DNA of 64,000 nt, from assembly GCA_023262855.1 (NCBI GenBank), contig JALQYQ010000017.1, positions 37,485 through 101,484 of the forward strand. Direction: 5' to 3'. Origin of the DNA: Crocinitomicaceae bacterium (GTDB lineage: Bacteria; Bacteroidota; Bacteroidia; Flavobacteriales_D; Crocinitomicaceae). Below are positions 28,607 through 38,059 of this stretch, one piece after another. The notes under the pieces were generated by a model. It saw only the letters and a program-made list of their open reading frames with translations. It was not told the origin of the DNA and made no database searches. Made by a program: the position numbers and the translations under genes. Position 1 is the first letter of the stretch. Each line of letters opens with the position of its first letter.

Positions 28607-31600
28607 ATGAAATCTATTCATTTTTTAAAGTTTCCATTTCTTTTATTCTTCGGTTTATTATTAATGTCGCACGCATGTGACAAGAAAAAAGGTGGTGAAG
28701 AATTCCAATGGGTGGATGAAGTTGTTGTGAACACTGATGATGAACTCATCAAGATGAATTTCACAGGAGATTACAAAGATCAATGGAAAAAGGTAGATTC
28801 CTTGGAACAAAAAGGCTTGTATAAATCTGCTTTAGATGAAGTAAACAGCATTTTTGAAAAAGCAAAAACAGTTGAAAACTCTCCTGAAATTGTAAAGTCT
28901 GTTCTGTACAAACTTAAATTGAGTGATTATTTACGTGAAGAAAACACAGCAATGTCAATCATAGAAGTTGATAGTTTGGCTGCAATTTCGAACTTCCCAA
29001 CCAAACAAATCCTCTACTCTATTTCTGCCGAAGCATACACACGCTATTACAATCAAAACCGTTGGAAATTTTTCAACCGCACTGAGGCAACAGGAATTGT
29101 ATTGAACGACATTCGTACCTGGGATTTAACAACCATCAATCGAAAAATCAGAGAAAATTATGAATTGTCATTGACGGAAGTGAATCGTTTGCAAAAAAGT
29201 GCTTTGAGCGATTACAAAGCGATGTTGAATTATTACGGTGAATCTGTTTTACAACGTCCTACCTTATACGATTTTCTTGCGCATCGTGCCTTGAATTTCT
29301 ACCAAAACACTGAGCTTTCGTTGCCTTCAAGTGAAAAACCATTTGTCATAAACGACAATCGCTATTTTGAAGAAAGCAATACATTCATGGAAGCATCCAA
29401 TCCAACAAAGGATTCTATTTCTTTTTCGAATGATTGGAAAGCACTTCAATTGTTGCGCGAATTAACTGCTTTTCACTTGCGTGACAAATCACATGATGCC
29501 ATGTTCGATTTAGAGTTAATTCGTTTGGACTTCGTTTACTCAACATCAGTGAATGAAACAAAAGATGCGGCTTATGAAATGGCGTTGAAACGGTTGATTC
29601 AAACACATTCAACAACTGCTCTTAGTACAGAAGCACAATTTAAATTAGCGAGTTTATATGCTTCCAAAGGAAATGATTATTCACTTGAAACACCTGAAAA
29701 TCGTTGGAAAAAGAAAGAAGCGCATGAAATTTGTCAACAAGCAATTGCAGCATTTCCGAAGTCGTATGGCGCGGGATTGTGCAAGAATTTGATGGAAACA
29801 ATCGAATTCAAGGATGCAGATTTCACAACTGAAAAAGCCTATTCTTCGAAAGTGAGCAAACGTTGCCTTGTATCCTACAAAAATGTAAATAAACTCTATT
29901 TCCGATTAGTTAAAACAGAAGCTTCATTTAATCAAGCTTACAATTCAAATCGTCAAGAGGAATTGAAACGTTTGTTGCAATTACCAACTGAATACGCGTG
30001 GACATCCGAATTGTATCAAACTGAAGATTTTCAAAAACATCAGACAGAAATTATTTTACCCAACGTTGGACTTGGACACTATTCCTTGATTGCATCGACC
30101 AAAGCAAATTTCGAGTTGGATACAAATTCAATTTCTTACAACACTTTTTACGTAAGCGATTTGGCTTTCATGTACAATTCAAGTTCGACGGAATCTACCA
30201 ATTCAATATACGTAACAGATCGTGAATCAGGAACACCTATTAAAGGCGCAACAGTTGAAGTGTTTACGCAAAAATACGATTACAACTCAAGTAACTATAA
30301 ATACACGAAAGAACAAACACTGAAGACCAATGACAAAGGTTTGGCTGAATTAAAAAACTCAGCAAACTATTCGTATCGCATGTTTAAAATCAGCAAAGGA
30401 ACTGATGTTTATTTCGAAAATCAGAATATGTACTTCTACCGCGAATCGGAAAATGAAAAACCTTACACAACAACAAATTTCTTTACTGATCGTCAAATTT
30501 ATCGTCCTGGACAAACCGTCTATTTCAAAGGTATTCGCATTCAGCACAAAGGAAAGGAACACAAAATTGAAGTCGGAAAAACATCGGAAGTCGTATTCCG
30601 TGATGCGAACTACGAAGATGTGAAAGAAGTGAAATTGACCACAAATGCCTATGGAACATTCTCAGGTTCGTTCGTGATTCCAGAAACAGGCATGACAGGA
30701 CAAATGAGCATTCAAGACGAATATGGTGAAGTTTATTTCTCAGTAGAAGAATACAAACGACCGAAGTTTGAAGTAGAAATGTTGCCTTTAACAGGTGTTT
30801 ACAAATTGAATTCAAGCATCAAGGTTGAAGGAAAAGCGAACACCTTTTCAGGAGTTGCCTTGGATGGAGCAAAAGTGAATTACCGCATCACACGCTCAGC
30901 TTCTGTTCCGTATTGGATGTATTACTATTATAACGTGAACTACGACAATTCGACCAAAGAAATTAAAACAGGAACAGTCACCACTGATGCTGATGGAAAG
31001 TTTGTGATTGACTTTGTGGCTGAAAAAGATCCAACAATCGACTCCAAGTTTTTACCGTATTACAATTACACGGTTTCAGTGGATGTTGTGGATATTACAG
31101 GCGAAACGCATTCAGCATCGAATTACATTTCTGTGGGCGAAACTGCTTTGCAATTGGGAATCAATACGAGTGCAGAAATTGAAGTACATGCTGTAAATAA
31201 ATTTGAAATTAGTGCAAACAATTTGAATGGAGAGCCCGTAAATGCAGCTGGAACGATTAAAGTTCATCGTTTGGAGGACAAAAAACAACTTTATCATGCG
31301 AGTGCTTGGGAGCGACCAGATGTGGAAGGAATTAGCGAAGAGGAATTCAGAAAATTATTTCCATACGATGCCTTTAAGAAAGAGGAATTGACGAAAAAAG
31401 GTGCAATTGAAACAACCGTTTTAGATCGTTCTTGGAATACAAAAACAGCGAAAACCATTGATTTTGTTGGAATGAATTCATGGCTACCAGGAGAATACAT
31501 GATAGAAATTGCGGCAAAAGATTCTTTTGGAGTTGATGTAAAAGAAATTCGTTATTTCTCACTTTTCGATAAAACGAGTAAAAAAGCATCCAAGCGTGAA

Positions 31601-34600
31601 ATCTTCGACGTAAAGATTGTAAGACAACATTGCGAACCGGGCGAAACAGCTGAATTCATGGTTTCTTCGGCAGATTCAAACATGACAATTCTGTATGAAG
31701 TAGCTCAAGATGGTAAAATCATCAAGCGTGAATTTCTTCATCTTTCGAATGCTCAACAATTGATTTCCATTCCAATTCTCGAAAGTCATCGTGGAAATTT
31801 AGATGTCTATTTCACCAGTTTCAAACGTGGTCGTTCGTATGCCGATCGCTCAACGATTTACGTTCCTTTCACTAACAAGGAATTGTCATTTGAATTTGAA
31901 ACCTTCCGCGACAAGCTATTACCGGGACAAAAAGAAGAATGGAAAATTAAAATCAAAGGTCCAAAAGGTGAAAAAGTTGCCGCCGAACTTTTAGCGGCAA
32001 TGTACGATGGATCGTTGGATGAATTTGCTCAAAACTATTATTATTTAAGTGTTTTCAATGCGAATTATTCAAATCGTTATTGGTCGAGTTATTCGTTTGG
32101 AACAGCTCAATCGATGGAATGTTCAAATCTAATTATGAATAGATGTTGTTTTCATGTAAGAAAATATGATGACATGAACTGGTGGGGATTCAATCCTGAT
32201 TATTATTACTACGGTGGAGTTATTACTGGTGCAACGTATTCTTTTAGCAACGCTTCTACAGTTCAGTACGCACCTATTCGTATGGAAGATGGATATGCAG
32301 TTGCTGAGAATAAAGTTACATCAGGCCTTGCATCTAACGGTATTAGAGGACACGACACAAAAAATGTTGAGATCTTAAAAGATAGCGAAAAAGAATACGA
32401 TAAAAATGATGGTCGCTTAAAACCCTTGGAGGAACAGTCGCAAAGTGGAGAAGGTGGTAATCTTGGAGCCGTAAAAGCGCGCACCAACTTGAATGAAACA
32501 GCTTTCTTCTTACCGCAATTATCTACCAATGAAAAAGGTGAGGTAATTGTGAAATTTACACTCCCAGAATCTTTAACAACGTGGAAATTCATCGGTTTAG
32601 CGCACACGAAAGACTTAAAAACAGGCTCGTTTGAAAAAGAAGTAATTGCGCAAAAGGAATTAATGATTACACCGAATGCCCCGCGTTTCTTACGTGAAGG
32701 TGATAAAGTAAAATTCACAGCGAAAGTATCAAGTTTGGCGGGGAAAGATTTAAAAGGTAAAGCAACCTTGCTCCTATTCGATGCTCAAACAAACCAGCCA
32801 ATTGATGCCGCATTCAAGTTAGCAAATGCAGAACGTTCGTTTGAATTGAAAACAGGACAAAGCAATGTTTTGACGTGGGAATTAAACGTTCCAGTTGGAA
32901 TTAGTGCGATCAATTATCGTGTTGTTGCGAAAGCTGAAAGTCATACCGATGCTGAAGAAAACACATTGCCCATCTTATCAAATCGCATATTGGTAACAGA
33001 ATCATTACCGCTTCCCTCAAAAGGAATTGGAACGAAAACATTTACCTTTAAAAAATTGGTAGAAAGTGGTTCTTCATCAAGTTTAGATCATCATTCATTG
33101 ACTTTGGAATACACGTCGAATCCAGCTTGGTATGCAATTCAAGCAATGCCATACATGATGGAATATCCGTATGAATGTGCAGAACAAACGTTTACGCGCC
33201 TTTATTCCAATGCCTTGGCAACAACCATTATGAATTCGAGTCCGAAAATCAAACAAGTGATTGACAGTTGGAAGAATTCCACGCCAGATGCTTTCCTTTC
33301 GAGCTTAGAGAAAAACCAAGAATTAAAAGCGTTGATACTGAAAGAAACTCCTTGGTTATTGGAAGCTAAGGATGAAAGTACGCGCAAGAAACAAATTGCC
33401 TTGTTGTTTGACTTAGCGAAAATGGACAAAGAATTGGACCGCGCTATTGCTAAACTGGAAAAAATGCAGGTTTCAAATGGCGCTTGGCCTTGGTTCCCAG
33501 GAATGCCTGAAAATCGTTACATCACACAACACATCATCACAGGAATGGGACATTTGGATCATTTGAACGTGAAAGATGTACGTGAAAATGAAAAAGTGTG
33601 GGAAATGGTTACTAAAGGTGTAAACTATTTGGATCGAGAAATTCTGGATGATTACACGTACATCGTTGAGCACGACAGTAATTTCACAAAACACAAACAC
33701 ATCAACGAAGACCACATTCAGTATTTGTATGCGCGCAGTTTCTTCAAAGATTTACCGATTGATGCTGCAACGAAAAAAGCCTTCGATTACTTCCAACAAC
33801 AAGCGACGAAGTATTGGACAGATTTCTCGATTTATTCAGAAGGAATGATTGCCTTGGAGACGAAACGTTTTTCAAATGAACCTATTGCAAACGACATCAT
33901 GAAGTCTATTAAAGAACGTGCTATTAACAACGAAGAAATGGGCATGTATTGGAAAGACAACGTTGCAGGTTATTATTGGTATCAAGCGCCAATCGAAACA
34001 CAAGCTTTATTGATTGAAGCATTTGATGAAGTTACGAATGATCAAATTGCGGTTGAAGAAATGAAAGTTTGGTTGTTAAAACAAAAGCAAACGACAGATT
34101 GGAAAACGACCAAAGCAACTGCTGAAGCGTGTTATGCTTTATTATTGAGAGGAACGGAAATTTTGACGAATACTGAACAAGTTCAAATCAAAGTGAATGG
34201 AAAAGCGATCGATCCAAAAGCAATGGGTTCAAGCGTTGAAGCAGGAACTGGATATTTCAAAACTTCTTGGCCAGCGGAACAGATTAAACCAGAAATGGGG
34301 AATATTGAAATCACACGCACAACCGAAGGAGTCAGTTGGGGAGCGATGTATTGGCAGTATTTCGAGGACATTGATAAAATTACATCAGCGGAAACACCCT
34401 TGAAATTGCAAAAACAAGTATTCAAAGTTGAGAATTCAACTGCAGGACAAACAATGGCGTTAATTACCGATCAAACACAACTGAAAGCAGGTGACAAAGT
34501 GCGCGTTCGCATCGAATTACGCAGCGACCGCAACATGGAATACGTGCATATGAAAGACATGCGTGCGGCAGGTTTGGAACCGATGAATGTCTTTACGCAG

Positions 34601-34819
34601 TACAAATGGCAAGATGGATTGGGTTATTACGAAAGTACGGTCGATGCCGCAACGAATTTCTTCTTCGATTACTTACCAAAAGGAACGTACGTTTTCGAAT
34701 ACGATTTAGTGGTGAACTTAGCGGGCGATTTCTCGAATGGCATTACGACGATTCAATGTATGTATGCACCAGAGTTTACGAGTCATTCGGAGGGAATTAG
34801 GTTGAGGATTGATGAGTGA
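28607..34819 (+). CDS. alpha-2-macroglobulin family lipoprotein
   Basis: Lipobox LLLMSHACDKKKGG; MG domains with FTDRQIYRPGQTVYFKGI; NLNETAFFLPQLSTNEKGEVIVKFTLPESLTTWKF; thioester-like YPYECAEQTFTRLYSNALA; start moved to ATG 28607. Confidence 0.93.
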   Translation: MKSIHFLKFPFLLFFGLLLMSHACDKKKGGEEFQWVDEVVVNTDDELIKMNFTGDYKDQWKKVDSLEQKGLYKSALDEVNSIFEKAKTVENSPEIVKSVLYKLKLSDYLREENTAMSIIEVDSLAAISNFPTKQILYSISAEAYTRYYNQNRWKFFNRTEATGIVLNDIRTWDLTTINRKIRENYELSLTEVNRLQKSALSDYKAMLNYYGESVLQRPTLYDFLAHRALNFYQNTELSLPSSEKPFVINDNRYFEESNTFMEASNPTKDSISFSNDWKALQLLRELTAFHLRDKSHDAMFDLELIRLDFVYSTSVNETKDAAYEMALKRLIQTHSTTALSTEAQFKLASLYASKGNDYSLETPENRWKKKEAHEICQQAIAAFPKSYGAGLCKNLMETIEFKDADFTTEKAYSSKVSKRCLVSYKNVNKLYFRLVKTEASFNQAYNSNRQEELKRLLQLPTEYAWTSELYQTEDFQKHQTEIILPNVGLGHYSLIASTKANFELDTNSISYNTFYVSDLAFMYNSSSTESTNSIYVTDRESGTPIKGATVEVFTQKYDYNSSNYKYTKEQTLKTNDKGLAELKNSANYSYRMFKISKGTDVYFENQNMYFYRESENEKPYTTTNFFTDRQIYRPGQTVYFKGIRIQHKGKEHKIEVGKTSEVVFRDANYEDVKEVKLTTNAYGTFSGSFVIPETGMTGQMSIQDEYGEVYFSVEEYKRPKFEVEMLPLTGVYKLNSSIKVEGKANTFSGVALDGAKVNYRITRSASVPYWMYYYYNVNYDNSTKEIKTGTVTTDADGKFVIDFVAEKDPTIDSKFLPYYNYTVSVDVVDITGETHSASNYISVGETALQLGINTSAEIEVHAVNKFEISANNLNGEPVNAAGTIKVHRLEDKKQLYHASAWERPDVEGISEEEFRKLFPYDAFKKEELTKKGAIETTVLDRSWNTKTAKTIDFVGMNSWLPGEYMIEIAAKDSFGVDVKEIRYFSLFDKTSKKASKREIFDVKIVRQHCEPGETAEFMVSSADSNMTILYEVAQDGKIIKREFLHLSNAQQLISIPILESHRGNLDVYFTSFKRGRSYADRSTIYVPFTNKELSFEFETFRDKLLPGQKEEWKIKIKGPKGEKVAAELLAAMYDGSLDEFAQNYYYLSVFNANYSNRYWSSYSFGTAQSMECSNLIMNRCCFHVRKYDDMNWWGFNPDYYYYGGVITGATYSFSNASTVQYAPIRMEDGYAVAENKVTSGLASNGIRGHDTKNVEILKDSEKEYDKNDGRLKPLEEQSQSGEGGNLGAVKARTNLNETAFFLPQLSTNEKGEVIVKFTLPESLTTWKFIGLAHTKDLKTGSFEKEVIAQKELMITPNAPRFLREGDKVKFTAKVSSLAGKDLKGKATLLLFDAQTNQPIDAAFKLANAERSFELKTGQSNVLTWELNVPVGISAINYRVVAKAESHTDAEENTLPILSNRILVTESLPLPSKGIGTKTFTFKKLVESGSSSSLDHHSLTLEYTSNPAWYAIQAMPYMMEYPYECAEQTFTRLYSNALATTIMNSSPKIKQVIDSWKNSTPDAFLSSLEKNQELKALILKETPWLLEAKDESTRKKQIALLFDLAKMDKELDRAIAKLEKMQVSNGAWPWFPGMPENRYITQHIITGMGHLDHLNVKDVRENEKVWEMVTKGVNYLDREILDDYTYIVEHDSNFTKHKHINEDHIQYLYARSFFKDLPIDAATKKAFDYFQQQATKYWTDFSIYSEGMIALETKRFSNEPIANDIMKSIKERAINNEEMGMYWKDNVAGYYWYQAPIETQALLIEAFDEVTNDQIAVEEMKVWLLKQKQTTDWKTTKATAEACYALLLRGTEILTNTEQVQIKVNGKAIDPKAMGSSVEAGTGYFKTSWPAEQIKPEMGNIEITRTTEGVSWGAMYWQYFEDIDKITSAETPLKLQKQVFKVENSTAGQTMALITDQTQLKAGDKVRVRIELRSDRNMEYVHMKDMRAAGLEPMNVFTQYKWQDGLGYYESTVDAATNFFFDYLPKGTYVFEYDLVVNLAGDFSNGITTIQCMYAPEFTSHSEGIRLRIDE

Positions 34820-34885
34820 TGAACATTTGAACCATTTGAACTCTTTAACATTTTGAACGATGAGTGATGAGTGATGATTGTTGGG
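34808..34885. repeat. degenerate word repeats (GATGAGTGATGA / AACATTTGAACC) entering the A2M stop region
   Basis: gattgatgagtgatgaacatttgaaccatttgaactctttaacattttgaacgatgagtgatgagtgatgattg. Confidence 0.75.
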
Positions 34886-34936
34886 CGTTAAAACTAATGT
34901 AAATTGATAAACTCAATGTCTCCTATTAACTAGTAA

Positions 34937-35085
34937 AATCGGGAGTTTTAAGTAAGATTGTTAACTTGCAAAGTTGCTAACTTGTAATGTTGCAAAGTTG
35001 TTATGTTGCAAAGTTGTTTTGTTGCGAAATAACAATGTTGCTAAGGATTCGTAATATTGCGAAGTTGCTAATTAGTTAATTTCCA
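34937..35085. repeat. TTGCAAAGTTG-word repeat block, copy A
   Basis: Shares exact 24-mers GGGAGTTTTAAGTAAGATTGTTAA and AAATAACAATGTTGCTAAGGATTC and 23-mer TTGCAAAGTTGTTATGTTGCAAA with copy C at 35846-35972. Confidence 0.9.
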
Positions 35086-35188
35086 AAATCTAAAAAACGT
35101 AAATTGCACCATATTTCAACTTCAAACAAACCAATTTGAAAATTCATCCGTTCTAAATTGTAAAGACAACTGAAACCATATACACAAA

Positions 35189-35728
35189 ATGACCAAAAGC
35201 AATCAAACATATTCTCAATCAAGCAAATTAGTTCTACTTTACTTGCTTGTGCTCATTTCCACTAAATCTTTTTCTCAAGAATTGAATATCGGATTGCAAG
35301 GTGGTTACTGCGGCGGTAATCAAGGAGTAAACTATTCGACTGTAGGAGGAACCATTGAATTTCGACCTAAACAAGCAGTCTTTTCAGTAAATACAGATCC
35401 TTTTCTTGTGTTCGATTCAGCATCAAAAACTACTTTGTTTACCGAGTCAGCTTTTCTTAAATTGATTATAGGCGAAAATAAATTGCGAATTTCACCTGCT
35501 TTTGGTGGCTTCGTCCGTTCGAATAAAAATGCAGGTTGGTTGATTGGCTTGCATGCGGATTATATGGTTAATCAGACATTCATGGTTTTTGCCAAAGGAG
35601 AAATCTACGCCGATTATTACAAAACAACTACGTATTCACATTTTGGAGCTAGTGAAACATCCAAAACTATGGCGCTAAGTGTACCTGTGAGCATCGGAAT
35701 TAAATACAATCTTTTTCATAAAAAATAG
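35189..35728 (+). CDS. hypothetical secreted/outer-membrane protein
   Basis: Signal-like N-terminus LVLLYLLVLISTKSFSQELNIGLQGGYCGG; beta-rich. Confidence 0.6.
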   Translation: MTKSNQTYSQSSKLVLLYLLVLISTKSFSQELNIGLQGGYCGGNQGVNYSTVGGTIEFRPKQAVFSVNTDPFLVFDSASKTTLFTESAFLKLIIGENKLRISPAFGGFVRSNKNAGWLIGLHADYMVNQTFMVFAKGEIYADYYKTTTYSHFGASETSKTMALSVPVSIGIKYNLFHKK

Positions 35729-35762
35729 GTTAAATTCTCACCGCTGAAAGGAGAGGGTATAA

Positions 35763-35810
35763 AATTGTCAAGTTACTAATTATTCTTCGTTCGTAATATT
35801 GCGAAGTTCC
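35763..35810. repeat. TTGCGAAGTT-word repeat, partial copy B
   Basis: attgtcaagttactaattattcttcgttcgtaatattgcgaagttcc resembles part of copy A. Confidence 0.7.
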
Positions 35811-35845
35811 AGGATTGAAAACACTAAACACCTTCCCTATCCCTC

Positions 35846-35972
35846 TAAAATAGGGAGTTTTAAGTAAGATTGTTAATTTGCTAATTTGCAAAGTTGTTAT
35901 GTTGCAAAATAACAATGTTGCTAAGGATTCATTATTCGTAATGTTGCGAAGTTGCTAATTCGCGAATTTCCT
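35846..35972. repeat. TTGCAAAGTTG-word repeat block, copy C
   Basis: Direct repeat of copy A on the other side of the 35189-35728 gene. Confidence 0.9.
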
Positions 35973-36024
35973 TGATAAAAATGAACTAAACACCTTACCT
36001 ATCCCACTAAAATCAATAGTTGTA

Positions 36025-36172
36025 AATGAATTCATTTACTCATTTATTCGTTTATCAATTCATTCCTCCATTCCCTCATTCCTATTTTAATCCTTAAATT
36101 GTTCCTTTAATTAATTGCTACATTAAACAATTGCTACATTAGACAATTCCTTCATTTCTATTCCCCTTCATT
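36025..36172. repeat. degenerate CATT-/AATTGCTACATTA-word repeats
   Basis: catttactcatttattcgtttatcaattcattcctccattccctcattcc ... aattgctacattaaacaattgctacattagacaattccttcatt. Confidence 0.7.
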
Positions 36173-36195
36173 AAAAAAAACACTAATTTTAATTC

Positions 36196-36588
36196 ATGCA
36201 CGCAGACATCCAAACATACAATTCAACACAAAGCCCCGAGGACGAAGTCATTTGTTCGAACTTGGCCACAATCATCGATATAGGTTTACCGCAAGCAGAA
36301 TCAAAGATTTGGCACGGACATCCAGTTTGGTTCTTGGAAGGAAATCCGATTGTGGGTTACAGTAAACAGAAACCGGGAATTCGATTGATGTTTTGGAGTG
36401 GAGCAGATTTCGATGAAGCGGAATTGAACGTGCGCGGTGCAAAATTCAAAGATGCATCGAAGTTTTATAATTCGGAAACAGAACTAAACGAAGAAGAAAT
36501 CGCGCGTTGGTTAGTAAAATCGGAAGCCATTCAGTGGGATTACAAAAACATTGTGAAACGAAAAGGCGTCTTGGAGCGCTTGAAATAA
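36196..36588 (+). CDS. DUF1801 domain-containing protein
   Basis: ESKIWHGHPVWFLEGNPIVGYSKQKPGIRLMFWSGADFDEAEL. Confidence 0.8.
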   Translation: MHADIQTYNSTQSPEDEVICSNLATIIDIGLPQAESKIWHGHPVWFLEGNPIVGYSKQKPGIRLMFWSGADFDEAELNVRGAKFKDASKFYNSETELNEEEIARWLVKSEAIQWDYKNIVKRKGVLERLK

Positions 36589-36593
36589 GTCGA

Positions 36594-36959
36594 ATGATGA
36601 ATACAACTGACAAACACAACGAGCGCATCGCTACCATGACCTTTGCATCCGTCTATCCGCTTTACGTGACGAAAATCGAAAAAAAAGGTCGAACTGTGGA
36701 CGAATTAATCCAAGTGATCGAATGGTTATGTGGATTTGATGCCACTGCGATTCAACAACTCATCGACGAAAAAGTGAACTTTCAGCAATTCTTCGAACGA
36801 GCGCAACTGAACCCAAATGCGCACCTCATCACTGGAATGATCTGCGGTTACCGCATCGAAGAAATTGAAAACACTTTAACGCGACAAGTGCGCTATCTTG
36901 ATAAACTCGTGGACGAACTCGCGAAAGGGCGTAAAATGGAGAAAGTGTTGAGAAGCTAG
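36594..36959 (+). CDS. DUF2200 domain-containing protein
   Basis: NERIATMTFASVYPLYVTKIEKKGRTVDELIQVIEWLCGFD...NPNAHLITGMICGYRIEEIENTLTRQVRYLDKLVDELAKGRKMEKVLR; start ATG 36594/36597. Confidence 0.88.
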   Translation: MMNTTDKHNERIATMTFASVYPLYVTKIEKKGRTVDELIQVIEWLCGFDATAIQQLIDEKVNFQQFFERAQLNPNAHLITGMICGYRIEEIENTLTRQVRYLDKLVDELAKGRKMEKVLRS

Positions 36960-37212
36960 GGTTCAAAGGATTTTTTTCAACGCCGAGGAGCTGAGAAAAT
37001 GAGCACGCTGAGTAGCATTTCGCTTTTCTGTGAATCATTTAGTAATCCTTTTGCACCTTGTGGTAAATTCCTCCGCATCTTTGCATGTACATTTAACATT
37101 TCTTAGCAAACCTTCCCCCAAATCCCAACAATAAACGCACCTTCTTCAAGTTAAAGCTCTGCTACAAGTATTGTACTTCATAAGCAACTTAATTCATTAA
37201 AAAAACTGAAGA

Positions 37213-37878
37213 ATGATTCAAGAATTGAAAAACCAAGGACGTTTACACATTTCCATCCTATTAATCGTAATGTCACTTTTCTGTTTTGGAATATCCATTA
37301 CACGCTATTTCCTTACCTATACAAACGTGTTTCTATTTCTAAACTGGAACCTATTCTTGGCCTTTATCCCATGGTTATTAAGCACGTTTCTTATTTTAAA
37401 AGGCGTGAATAGAAAATTATCATTGTTCGTTTTAATTGTGACTTGGCTATTGTTCTTTCCGAATTCACCGTACATCTTAACAGATCTTTTTCACCTAAGA
37501 ATGAACAGCTCCGCTCCTATTTGGTTCGATCTAGTGGTCATTCTGTCGTTCGCTTGGACAGGATTAATGTTCGGTTTTGTGAGTCTTATGGACATCAGCA
37601 CATTATTAAAAAAGTACTTCAGTAATCGAACAATTTCTATCATCATTGTCTTCTTTCTTTTTATTTCAAGTTTCGGTATTTACTTAGGTCGATACTTGCG
37701 CTGGAACAGCTGGGATATTTTGCGTAATCCTTTTGGTTTGTTCAATGACATCGCTGATCGTTTTGTGAATCCATTTTCACATCCACGAACTTGGGGAATG
37801 ACACTTTTAATGGGTGTGCTGTTAAACATGATCTTTTTCTCCATCAAACTTCTCACTACCAAAAAACAATCCTCCTAA
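37213..37878 (+). CDS. DUF1361 domain-containing membrane protein
   Basis: NWNLFLAFIPWLLSTFLI...LLFFPNSPYILTDLFHLR...FGIYLGRYLRWNSWDILRNP. Confidence 0.87.
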   Translation: MIQELKNQGRLHISILLIVMSLFCFGISITRYFLTYTNVFLFLNWNLFLAFIPWLLSTFLILKGVNRKLSLFVLIVTWLLFFPNSPYILTDLFHLRMNSSAPIWFDLVVILSFAWTGLMFGFVSLMDISTLLKKYFSNRTISIIIVFFLFISSFGIYLGRYLRWNSWDILRNPFGLFNDIADRFVNPFSHPRTWGMTLLMGVLLNMIFFSIKLLTTKKQSS

Positions 37879-37915
37879 TTTTAACGGAAGAATAAAAGAA
37901 TTTAGTCCTTTCATA

Positions 37916-37970
37916 AACCTCTGCGCCTCTAAGGTTAAAAATTTACCACTGAGGCACAGAGCATTTAACC
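37916..37970. repeat. inverted-repeat element CTCTGCGCCTC / GAGGCACAGAG
   Basis: 11-bp arms with 1 mismatch (37919-37929 and 37951-37961) around a near-palindromic AGGTTAAAAATTTACC core. Confidence 0.7.
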
Positions 37971-38059
37971 TTTTGAATAGATTGTTCGTTCTTAATTGTT
38001 TTTATGATTTAATAAAACAAATTTCATAAATTAGTATTCGCAATCAATTTAGAACCTTA

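Noticed and set aside
32263-32718. 151-aa minus-strand ORF inside the A2M gene
   Set aside because: Fully antisense to a confidently coding frame; no supporting motif or promoter.
34960-35090. CRISPR-like appearance of TTGCAAAGTTG repeats
   Set aside because: Unit lengths vary, there are no uniform unique spacers, and no cas genes in the window.
35763-36012. Whole 35729-36195 gap as a remnant transposon
   Set aside because: No transposase fragment or terminal inverted repeats; direct word repeats only.
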